33,185 nt of DNA from assembly GCA_026931905.1 (NCBI GenBank), contig JAIXLB010000034.1, positions 1 to 33,185 of the forward strand, read 5' to 3'. The DNA comes from Chitinophagales bacterium. GTDB taxonomy: Bacteria; Bacteroidota; Bacteroidia; Chitinophagales; Chitinophagaceae. A program made the position numbers and the translations under genes. A model generated the notes under the pieces. The model had not been told where the DNA came from and searched no databases. It was given only the letters and a program-made list of their open reading frames with translations. Of this stretch, positions 25,714 to 32,257 are shown piece after piece. The stretch's first letter is position 1, and each line of letters opens with the position of its first letter.

Positions 25714-26709
25714 CTAAGATTTTACAATAAATTCTTTCATTAGTTCATAATGAGAGGCAGAGGCATTATTTATACCTATGGCTTTTAAATTGTATTCATA
25801 TAATAGAAGTAAAACTTTTTCTACTTCTTGAAAACTATAATTGTGAGATGCTTGTATGTAATTTTTTACAAAAAAGGGTGTAACGCCTATTTGAGATGCA
25901 ATTGAAAATTCATCTTTTGCATTAATACTAAATAGTTGATAAACTTTACTGAAAAATGTATATAAAGAGGGCAACATGATAATTAAAAAAGACTGTGCTT
26001 CTTTATTTTTTGAAAAATATTCTACAATACGTAATGCTGCATTAAAATCTTTTTTTCCTAAGGCATTTTGAAGTTCAAAAACGTTGAACTCTTTACTAAC
26101 ACCTACATATTTTTCAATATCATCTTCTGTAATATTTTTTCTATTGCCTAATGATATAGCTAATTTTTTTATTTCGGTTTCTACTCTGTTTAAATCATTG
26201 CCAATATTATCAATCATTAAAATTAAAGCCTTTTGAGAAATGCTTAATCCAAATTCTGCCACCAAATTATTTATCCATTCTGGCATTTTACTTTCATAAA
26301 TTTTTTTGGTAGAAAGTAGTTCGCCTTTTTCTTTTATAGTTTTCGCAAACTTTGTACGGGCATCTAATTTTTTATCTTTATAGCCTACTAAAAAAATGGT
26401 GGAGGATAATGGATTATTTATATAGCTTTCTAATTTAGTAATATCGTTTAATTGTTGAGCTTCTTTAAGTATTACAACTTGTTTTTCGCCAAACATAGGA
26501 TAACGCATACAAGCATTTACAATATCTGCCCAAGTGCTATCTTTTCCATAAAAAACAGAGAGATTAAATTCCTTTTCACTATCGTTTAAAATATGATGTT
26601 CTGCAAAATCAATTATTTTATCTATAAAGTAGGGTTCTTCGCCTTCTAACCAATAAACTGGTGCAAACTTTTTATTTTTTAAGTCGGTTAAAATTTTTTC
26701 GAAACTCAT
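25714..26709 (-). CDS. holA: DNA polymerase III subunit delta
   Basis: A 331-residue clamp-loader delta subunit that opens the beta sliding clamp. The N-terminal region (APVYWLEGEEPYFIDKIID, then PMFGEKQVVILKEAQQL at about 70-86) is characteristic, followed by the AAA-like lid region (DIEKYVGVSKEFNVFELQNA). The C-terminal collar domain completes it. Length is normal for HolA. A perfect -7 box (TAGTTTTG, 26721-26714) lies right before the ATG, suggesting a leaderless transcript. It precedes infA on the same strand, but infA has its own promoter. Confidence 0.9.
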   Translation of the reverse strand: MSFEKILTDLKNKKFAPVYWLEGEEPYFIDKIIDFAEHHILNDSEKEFNLSVFYGKDSTWADIVNACMRYPMFGEKQVVILKEAQQLNDITKLESYINNPLSSTIFLVGYKDKKLDARTKFAKTIKEKGELLSTKKIYESKMPEWINNLVAEFGLSISQKALILMIDNIGNDLNRVETEIKKLAISLGNRKNITEDDIEKYVGVSKEFNVFELQNALGKKDFNAALRIVEYFSKNKEAQSFLIIMLPSLYTFFSKVYQLFSINAKDEFSIASQIGVTPFFVKNYIQASHNYSFQEVEKVLLLLYEYNLKAIGINNASASHYELMKEFIVKS

Positions 26710-26713
26710 GCAG

Positions 26714-26721
26714 CAAAACTA
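26714..26721 (-). promoter_or_regulatory. -7 box directly before holA
   Basis: TAGTTTTG fits TAnnTTTG and sits only 5 nt from the start codon, which implies a leaderless mRNA if used. No good -33 is found at the usual distance, so the call is weak. Confidence 0.3.
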
Positions 26722-26776
26722 AGGGTAGTTTTTATTTAAGAAGAGTAATGTAAATAATGTTTTAGTAAGTATGGAT

Positions 26777-26813
26777 AAAAAGCAAAGAGCCTGTTGTTGA
26801 AAACAGACTCTTT
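26777..26813 (-). terminator. Terminator after hpf
   Basis: On the minus strand AAAGAGTCTGTT pairs with AACAGGCTCTTT (one mismatch) around a small loop, followed by GCTTTTT. It begins 5 nt after the hpf stop codon. Confidence 0.8.
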
Positions 26814-26817
26814 GAAG

Positions 26818-27117
26818 TTATGCTGCAAGTTTTTCTTTTCTTCGTTTTATTTGGTTAATTAAGGATTCTAAAGCATTGTCAAAACTTTCTTCAAACGATT
26901 TTGATGATGCTTTTACAAAAAAATCGTGTTTGGGAATCGAAACTTTTATTTCTGCAATTTTATCTTTTATGTTGTGTACTACATTATCTAATTTCAAAAA
27001 AATATCTACTTGAATAATTCGGTCATGATAGGTTTTGAGTCTATCTATTTTACGAGACACATGATCTATTAATTTTTGATCTGCATTGAAACGAACTGCC
27101 TGAATTTTAATGTTCAT
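26818..27117 (-). CDS. hpf: Ribosome hibernation-promoting factor, short form
   Basis: A 99-residue protein of the HPF/YfiA family, which binds the 30S decoding region and inactivates ribosomes in resting cells. It starts MNIKIQAVRFNADQKLIDHV, with the second beta-alpha unit giving VDIFLKLDNV and KIAEIKVSIPKHDFFVKASS. The basic C-terminal helix ends IKRRKEKLAA. It lacks the long-form dimerisation domain. Short minus-strand unit with its own terminator; no clear promoter is seen upstream. Confidence 0.93.
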   Translation of the reverse strand: MNIKIQAVRFNADQKLIDHVSRKIDRLKTYHDRIIQVDIFLKLDNVVHNIKDKIAEIKVSIPKHDFFVKASSKSFEESFDNALESLINQIKRRKEKLAA

Positions 27118-27287
27118 AACGAAGTATGTTTTTAAGGTGAAAAAATAAAATTTAGTAACATTAATTACATAGGCAACTTATTTTTTAAGTGGATGTACAA
27201 GGTAAAGAAATAATCTGAAAAATAAAAATAAAAATGAAAGATTTAACCTTTTTAGTTGATACAATAGCTTCTGTAAAAAATCTAAAC

Positions 27288-27321
27288 AAAAAAGAGAGAA
27301 TCTTGTAGTATTCTCTCTTTT
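27288..27321 (-). terminator. Terminator after the small membrane protein gene
   Basis: AAAAGAGAGAAT pairs perfectly with ATTCTCTCTTTT (12 bp, 8-nt loop) with a T-run on the minus strand. It separates this gene from hpf. The rest of 27118-27287 shows no gene. Confidence 0.88.
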
Positions 27322-27347
27322 AAAATATGTAATAATTTGTTTTGTTT

Positions 27348-27785
27348 TTAATGCATTCCTGGAAACCATGGTCTTGCTATTCCTTCTCTAAAAGGCCAAG
27401 GAACAATAGCAAGAATAATGATGAGTGCTATTAAAAATAAAACTCCAGATTTTTTAGGAGAGCTTTGTTTTTTAAGCGATATATGTGCAATAGTTATTAG
27501 TGCAATAGCCAGTATCATTCCTGAAATATGCTCTACTGCCCAAAAACGTGAAGCACTGTTTTTCATTACTTCGCCCATGCCTAATGTTTGAATCAATCTA
27601 AAGCCCATCATTCCTGCAAAATATTGATACAAACCAACTAACAAGGTTATATGACTTGCAATTAATAGCCACAAACTTTGTTTTAAATTCTTTTTACCCG
27701 ATAAGGCACTTACGATATTTAGTAATAATAAAATAATAATTATCCATCGTAAAAAATTGTGCAAATGCAAAAGTCCGTTATACAT
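27348..27785 (-). CDS. Four-helix membrane protein, putative cytochrome b-like
   Basis: A 145-residue membrane protein with four predicted helices (about 10-29, 37-57, 84-103 and 113-129). Histidines lie at or inside helices: His7 and His9 (LLHLHNFLRW), His45 (LIASHITLL), His86 (AVEHISG) and His101 (IAHISLK). Such spaced His pairs are what a b-type haem protein would need, and similar Bacteroidetes proteins are, from memory, often named cytochrome B. No standard motif proves haem binding. Single-gene unit with its own terminator and a possible -7 box upstream. Confidence 0.55.
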   Translation of the reverse strand: MYNGLLHLHNFLRWIIIILLLLNIVSALSGKKNLKQSLWLLIASHITLLVGLYQYFAGMMGFRLIQTLGMGEVMKNSASRFWAVEHISGMILAIALITIAHISLKKQSSPKKSGVLFLIALIIILAIVPWPFREGIARPWFPGMH

Positions 27786-27801
27786 ATACTATAGTTTTTT
27801 A

Positions 27802-27809
27802 CAAATCTA
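27802..27809 (-). promoter_or_regulatory. -7 box of the small membrane protein gene
   Basis: TAGATTTG fits TAnnTTTG and lies 17 nt before the start codon. The -33 position is poorly matched. Confidence 0.35.
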
Positions 27810-27843
27810 AGGGGTATTGCGTAATAAAAATTTTAAGTATTTT

Positions 27844-28923
27844 TTATTCTGCCCAATCTGCAATAAATACATTGGTATCTCTTGTACCACCATTATTTCT
27901 ATTACTGCTGAAAACTATTTTTTTGCCATCGTAACTAAACATAGGGAAAGCGTCAAAACCCTTATCTCTGCTTATTTTCACAACATTTGTTCCATCGCCA
28001 TTCATGGTATAAATATTAAAAGGAAAACCTCTTTTATGTTCGAAATTGCTGGCAAAAATTATTCTTTTACTATCTGGCATAAAATAAGGAGCCCAGTTGG
28101 CTTGTCCAAAATTAGATATTTGTTTTGCATTGCTTCCATCAGCATCTGCAGTCCAAATTTCCATGTTAGTTGGGGCAACTAAATTTTCTGCCAATAATTC
28201 TTTGTATTCTTTTATTTCTGCTTCAGTTTTAGGACGACTTGCACGCCAAATTATTTTTTTACCATCTGGACTAAACCATGCTCCTCCATCATAACCTAAA
28301 GTGTGTGTAATACGTTTTACTTTATAGGTTTTTAAATCCATTAAATACAATTCCAAATCGCCATCTTTGGTGCTTGTAAAAACCATTGTTTTTCCATCTG
28401 GAGAAACAGTTGCTTCAGCATCATAACCTGGTGAGTTGGTTAATTGTTTAACAATTTTGCCAGATGTATCTGCCATGAAAATGTCAAAACTGCTGTATAG
28501 AGGCCATATATATTTATTACCATATTTACTTCTATCTGGCACTGGTGGGCATTCGTCGCTTCCTAAATGTGTAGAAGCATAAATAATATGTTTGCCATCT
28601 TTTAAAAATGCTCCACAGGTTGTTCTTCCTTTGCCTGTACTTACCATTTTATAAGTAAATGGCTCACCTGGTTTTGTAGGAACTTTTCCAATAAACATTT
28701 GATCGCAATTGATGCCCTCTTTAGGATTAGTTCTTTGAAAGATTAAATACTTATTATCAAAACTGAAATAAGCTTCAGCATTATCGCCACCAAAGGTTAG
28801 TTGCTGAATGTTTTTAAAATGTTTTTCTTCTGCATAATGTACAGAATCTGGAGTTGTTGTGTGTTGTTGTGCAAATACTGCAACAGTACTTGTAACAGCT
28901 AATAAAAGCAATATTTTTTTCAT
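27844..28923 (-). CDS. TolB-like beta-propeller protein, exported
   Basis: A 359-residue secreted protein of the TolB/PD40 type. A signal peptide (MKKILLLLAVTSTVAVFAQ) is followed by at least five PD40 repeats with the motif SPDGK or its variants: ATVSPDGKTMVFTST, WFSPDGKKIIWRAS, FMPDSKRIIFASN and FSYDGKKIVFSSN. These form a six-bladed propeller, usually in periplasmic protein-protein contacts. It is smaller than TolB of the Tol-Pal system and is not near tolQRA or pal, so a Tol role cannot be claimed. Divergent from the TPR lipoprotein gene, with about 90 nt between. Confidence 0.8.
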   Translation of the reverse strand: MKKILLLLAVTSTVAVFAQQHTTTPDSVHYAEEKHFKNIQQLTFGGDNAEAYFSFDNKYLIFQRTNPKEGINCDQMFIGKVPTKPGEPFTYKMVSTGKGRTTCGAFLKDGKHIIYASTHLGSDECPPVPDRSKYGNKYIWPLYSSFDIFMADTSGKIVKQLTNSPGYDAEATVSPDGKTMVFTSTKDGDLELYLMDLKTYKVKRITHTLGYDGGAWFSPDGKKIIWRASRPKTEAEIKEYKELLAENLVAPTNMEIWTADADGSNAKQISNFGQANWAPYFMPDSKRIIFASNFEHKRGFPFNIYTMNGDGTNVVKISRDKGFDAFPMFSYDGKKIVFSSNRNNGGTRDTNVFIADWAE

Positions 28924-29014
28924 GCTGCAAAATAAAAGCTAAAACTATTCTACGCTTTATGACTTTTGTCAGAATATTGTCAAATAATTTAAACAGCATT
29001 TCTATTTTTGTTGT

Positions 29015-29794
29015 ATGAAATACTTTTTGCCTTTAACTCTATTTTTTTTTCTTGCTTGCAACACATCATCTAAAAAAGAAAATAAAAAAAGCAATGCACC
29101 AATAGAACAATTAAAAGAGCAAATTGCTTTATACCCTGATAGCACAGAATTGAGAATGCAGTTGATAACTATTTTAGATAGTATGTCTTTGTATAAAGAT
29201 GCTTTGTACGAAATGGATATATTAATAAAGTCGGATAGTTTTAATGCAAATTATTGGTACGAAAAAGCAAGTTTATACGAAAAATCAAAAGATACTGTTG
29301 CTGCCATAGTTAATTATAAAAGAGCTATTCGTTTATATCAATCGCCAGAAATAATGCTAACACTTGCAAACTTATATGCTGAATACAGAAACGATACATC
29401 TTTAATGATTTGTAAAGAGATTGAAACAACCTATACCGATAGAAAATACTCTGCCGATTGTTTGTTTGTTGCAGGAGTTTATTATGCTCGTACAGGCAAT
29501 ACAGATAAAGCTCTTGAGGCTTTTGATTATTGCATTAACACCAGCTACTCTTATATTGTTGCTTACTTAGAAAAAGGGTTTATTTTTTACGACAAAAAAG
29601 ATTATAAAAAAGCTTTAGAAATTTTTAAGTTGGCAGCACAAGTAAATGCTACTTATGCCGATGCTTATTATTGGCAAGCTAAATGTTATGAAGCATTGCA
29701 TGATAAAACCAATGCTATTGCTAATTATGAAAGGGCTTTACTCTTAGATAAAAATCTTCACGAAGCCAGTGAGGCAATAAAAAGGTTAAAATAA
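29015..29794 (+). CDS. TPR-repeat lipoprotein
   Basis: A 259-residue lipoprotein with lipobox LFFFLAC (Cys15). A Lys/Asn/Ser-rich linker follows, then tetratricopeptide repeats, with typical units at about 75-107 (ANYWYEKASLYEKSKDTVAA), 145-175 (FVAGVYYARTGNTDKALEAF), 183-210 and 219-252. A scaffold role at the membrane is likely. A TATTTTTG element ends 5 nt before the ATG, so the mRNA may be leaderless. It converges on carB with only 22 nt between stops and no obvious terminator. Confidence 0.8.
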   Translation: MKYFLPLTLFFFLACNTSSKKENKKSNAPIEQLKEQIALYPDSTELRMQLITILDSMSLYKDALYEMDILIKSDSFNANYWYEKASLYEKSKDTVAAIVNYKRAIRLYQSPEIMLTLANLYAEYRNDTSLMICKEIETTYTDRKYSADCLFVAGVYYARTGNTDKALEAFDYCINTSYSYIVAYLEKGFIFYDKKDYKKALEIFKLAAQVNATYADAYYWQAKCYEALHDKTNAIANYERALLLDKNLHEASEAIKRLK

Positions 29795-29816
29795 AAAACA
29801 GAAATTACCTCTTTAT

Positions 29817-31463
29817 TTATCTTTCGAAAGTGCTGTAGAAATAAGGTGTTTGTGCTTCAAATTCTGCTGCACAAGTATCTACCATTTTATACACTCTTGT
29901 TATTCCTAATGTTTTGCGTTTTTCATACACTTCTTCATCTGAAACATTATCACTTAACACTTGAGCAATTTGTTCATCGCTAAAACCATTCATTTTGGCT
30001 TCAATAAATAATTCTTTGGGTAATTCTTGTAAGCTGTATTTACTTATTTCTTTTTCTATGTTGCAAAGCTTTTGAATTTGAAATAAAAACCAACGATCAA
30101 TTCCTGTTGCATGAGCAATAGTATTTACTGTTACACCTTGCATCAATGCATCTTTAATTCTAAAAATTCTATCCCATTTTGGCGTTTTTATGTATTCCAC
30201 TATTTCATCACTCTTCATCAAACTTTTTCCATAATAGCCTAAGCCAACAGCATTATTTTCTAAACTCTGACAAGCTTTTTGTACAGCTTCTGTAAAGCTT
30301 CTACCAATAGCCATTACTTCTCCTACACTTTTCATTTGTAAGCCAAGCGTATCATTAGCACCTTTAAATTTATCAAAATTCCAACGTGGTATTTTTACAA
30401 TTACATAATCCAATGCAGGTTCAAAATAGGCACTTGTAGTTTGCGTTATTTGATTTTTTAATTCATCTAAAGTATAACCAATAGCCAATTTTGCAGCAAT
30501 TTTTGCAATAGGATAACCCGTTGCTTTACTTGCCAATGCACTTGAACGACTAACACGTGGATTAATTTCTACTGCTATTATATCTTCAGTTTCTGGGTTC
30601 AATGCAAACTGCACATTGCAGCCACCTGCAAAGTTTCCTAAACTACGCATCATAAGCATTGCTTGGTTACGCATTTTTTGAAAAGCAGTATCACTTAATG
30701 TCATAGCAGGAGCAACAGTTATACTATCGCCTGTATGCACACCCATTGGGTCAAAATTTTCTACTGTACAAATAATTACAACGTTATCATTTTTATCACG
30801 CAATAATTCCAATTCAAATTCCTTCCAACCCAAAACAGCTTTTTCTACCAACACTTCATGTATAGGACTTGCTTCCAAACCATTTTTTAAAGCATCGTCC
30901 AATTCTTCTTTATTGTGTACAAAACCTCCTCCACTTCCTCCTAATGTAAACGAAGAACGAATAACCAAAGGAAAGCCTATTTTTTGTGCATGTTCTTTTC
31001 CTTCTAAAAAACTATTGGCTACATGACTTGGTGCAATATCAATTCCTATTTTTACCATCAATTGTCTAAACAAATCTCTGTCTTCTGCAGTGTTTATAGC
31101 ATCTACATCAACACCAATCATTCTACAATTATAATTTTTCCAAATGCCTAAATCATCTACTTCTTTACAAAGGTTTAGTGCAGTTTGCCCTCCCATGGTT
31201 GGCAAAACAGCATCTATTTGGTTTTCTTCCAAAATCTGCTCAATACTTTCCACTGTTAATGGCAATAAATACACTTTATCCGCCATCATAGGGTCTGTCA
31301 TAATCGTAGCAGGATTGCTGTTAATTAAAATAACTTTTATTCCTTCTTCACGCAGGCTTCTTGCAGCTTGGCTACCACTATAATCAAACTCACAAGCCTG
31401 CCCTATAACAATAGGACCACTACCCACAATTAAAACACTTTTTATAGAATTGTCTTTAGGCAT
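29817..31463 (-). CDS. carB: Carbamoyl-phosphate synthase large subunit, N-terminal half only
   Basis: A 548-residue protein equivalent to residues 1 to about 550 of the roughly 1070-residue CarB. It contains the carboxyphosphate-forming ATP-grasp domain and the oligomerisation domain. Numbering follows E. coli closely: GSGPIVIGQACEFDYSGSQA, Arg169, GGSGGG (175-180), Glu215 and Glu299-Asn301-Arg303 in EINPRVSRSS. The sequence ends DTCAAEFEAQTPYFYSTFER and a stop, exactly where the second half would begin. No second half is in this window. Active-site residues of the first half are intact, so this looks like a split gene rather than decay. A long leader carries two repeat elements. Confidence 0.93.
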   Translation of the reverse strand: MPKDNSIKSVLIVGSGPIVIGQACEFDYSGSQAARSLREEGIKVILINSNPATIMTDPMMADKVYLLPLTVESIEQILEENQIDAVLPTMGGQTALNLCKEVDDLGIWKNYNCRMIGVDVDAINTAEDRDLFRQLMVKIGIDIAPSHVANSFLEGKEHAQKIGFPLVIRSSFTLGGSGGGFVHNKEELDDALKNGLEASPIHEVLVEKAVLGWKEFELELLRDKNDNVVIICTVENFDPMGVHTGDSITVAPAMTLSDTAFQKMRNQAMLMMRSLGNFAGGCNVQFALNPETEDIIAVEINPRVSRSSALASKATGYPIAKIAAKLAIGYTLDELKNQITQTTSAYFEPALDYVIVKIPRWNFDKFKGANDTLGLQMKSVGEVMAIGRSFTEAVQKACQSLENNAVGLGYYGKSLMKSDEIVEYIKTPKWDRIFRIKDALMQGVTVNTIAHATGIDRWFLFQIQKLCNIEKEISKYSLQELPKELFIEAKMNGFSDEQIAQVLSDNVSDEEVYEKRKTLGITRVYKMVDTCAAEFEAQTPYFYSTFER

Positions 31464-31483
31464 AATTATTTTTTTAAGTACTT

Positions 31484-31529
31484 AGCTTTTGTACTACTAT
31501 TTAGCTTTTGTTGCGTCGCACACTTGTAC
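31484..31529 (-). repeat. Dispersed leader repeat, copy D (before carB)
   Basis: On the minus strand: GTACAAGT, core GTGCGACGCAACA, 14 nt, then GTAC and AAAAGCT. The core ends 45 nt before the carB start codon, in sense orientation, and lies directly downstream of a second, hairpin-forming repeat. Confidence 0.87.
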
Positions 31530-31549
31530 GTTTTGTTCTTTACTGTACT

Positions 31550-31627
31550 TGTCATGCCGACAATAGGAGGCATCTGCTCAACTATTGTACAAAAGCCTAA
31601 AAGATTTCTCCTATCGTCGAAATGACA
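31550..31627. repeat. Hairpin-forming interspersed repeat in the carB leader
   Basis: A 78-nt imperfect inverted repeat. Arms of 26 nt (31550-31575 and 31602-31627) match at 21 positions, both ending in TGTCAT at the outside and ATCT inside, with the shared block ATAGGAG. From memory, the TGTCATTTCGACG-type sequence belongs to a family of repeats common in Bacteroidetes. Translating it gives the artefactual peptide CHFDDRRNLL often seen in spurious annotations. Confidence 0.8.
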
Positions 31628-31666
31628 ATCTCTGTTCCTCAGTAGCGACAGAAAAAACAAATTGTG

Positions 31667-31697
31667 CAAATGTAAGGTGTGAGAAATTGTTTTGAAA
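31667..31697 (-). promoter_or_regulatory. Candidate carB promoter
   Basis: On the minus strand TTTC (31697-31694), 19 nt, then TACATTTG (31674-31667), a perfect -7 with a one-mismatch -33. The implied leader is about 200 nt and would contain both repeats. Confidence 0.5.
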
Positions 31698-31733
31698 CGT
31701 TTTTCAGAGAAATATTTTAACAGAAATCAGCTT

Positions 31734-31886
31734 TTACTGTGGTTTTACTTTTACTATTTTACCGTCTTGCATTATAACAAGTTTTGAGTTTTTTTGTTTT
31801 TTAAACTCAATTAATTTCTCATAAGCTTTTTCAAGCCCTGATAAAATTTTATCGAACAGTTCTTTTTGTTTTTCAAGTTCTGTCAT
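31734..31886 (-). CDS. Small protein, possible antitoxin partner of the zeta-like remnant
   Basis: A 50-residue ORF, mostly one long amphipathic helix (MTELEKQKELFDKILSGLEK, then AYEKLIEFKKQKNSK), ending in a short beta-like stretch LVIMQDGKIVKVKPQ. Its start overlaps the end of the zeta-like toxin remnant by 14 nt, the tight coupling seen in toxin-antitoxin pairs. From memory, similar small Lys-rich proteins accompany COG4185/zeta-type kinases, but the family is not certain. It is intact while its partner is truncated. Confidence 0.5.
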   Translation of the reverse strand: MTELEKQKELFDKILSGLEKAYEKLIEFKKQKNSKLVIMQDGKIVKVKPQ

Positions 31887-32223
31887 AAAAAATTTTTAGT
31901 TCGGCAAATTTAAGTTCTTTTATTATTTCAAATTGTCCACCCAATGTTTTTCGTGCAATAAGTTCATGTTTGCCGATTGAATTATCAAAAATTAATGCTC
32001 CATCCACAACAGGCAAATAAAAATCAAACAAGTTTTTAATGCCTTTTGTGTAACGCCTTTCAATAACATCAGGTTCAATATTATGTCCACCTTCCAATAC
32101 TCTTATTTTTACACGTTCTTTAGCCAGTGCTATATTTTGTAGCCAAAAGAACAATAATGTGGTGGTATAACCTTTTTCTTTGGCTTCAAGAACTTTGTTT
32201 TTATAGCTTTTATTTACTTTAAC
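31873..32223 (-). pseudogene. 5'-truncated zeta-toxin-like kinase (COG4185 type)
   Basis: An open frame of 117 codons. Only the C-terminal part of a zeta-toxin-like P-loop kinase is present. The frame reads EAKEKGYTTTLLFFWLQN, then RVLEGGHNIEPDVIERRYTK and NLFDFYLPVVDGALIFDNS, which is the family's conserved second half (GGHNI, I-x-RRY, YDNS-like). The N-terminal Walker A loop is missing: 32224 is an in-frame TAG, and the response-regulator leader follows. A TTG at 32154 could start a 93-residue piece, but homology-like sequence continues upstream of it. Full-length relatives are about 190-200 residues. Probably inactive. Confidence 0.7.
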
Positions 32224-32257
32224 CTATATTGCACCATTAATAAAAGTTATAAAAAAT

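Noticed and set aside
31466..31669. A 67-codon ORF on the minus strand upstream of carB
   Set aside because: It is a translation of the hairpin repeat and leader repeat copy D (CHFDDRRNLL and KCATQQKL segments), a known kind of artefact, and lies in the carB leader.
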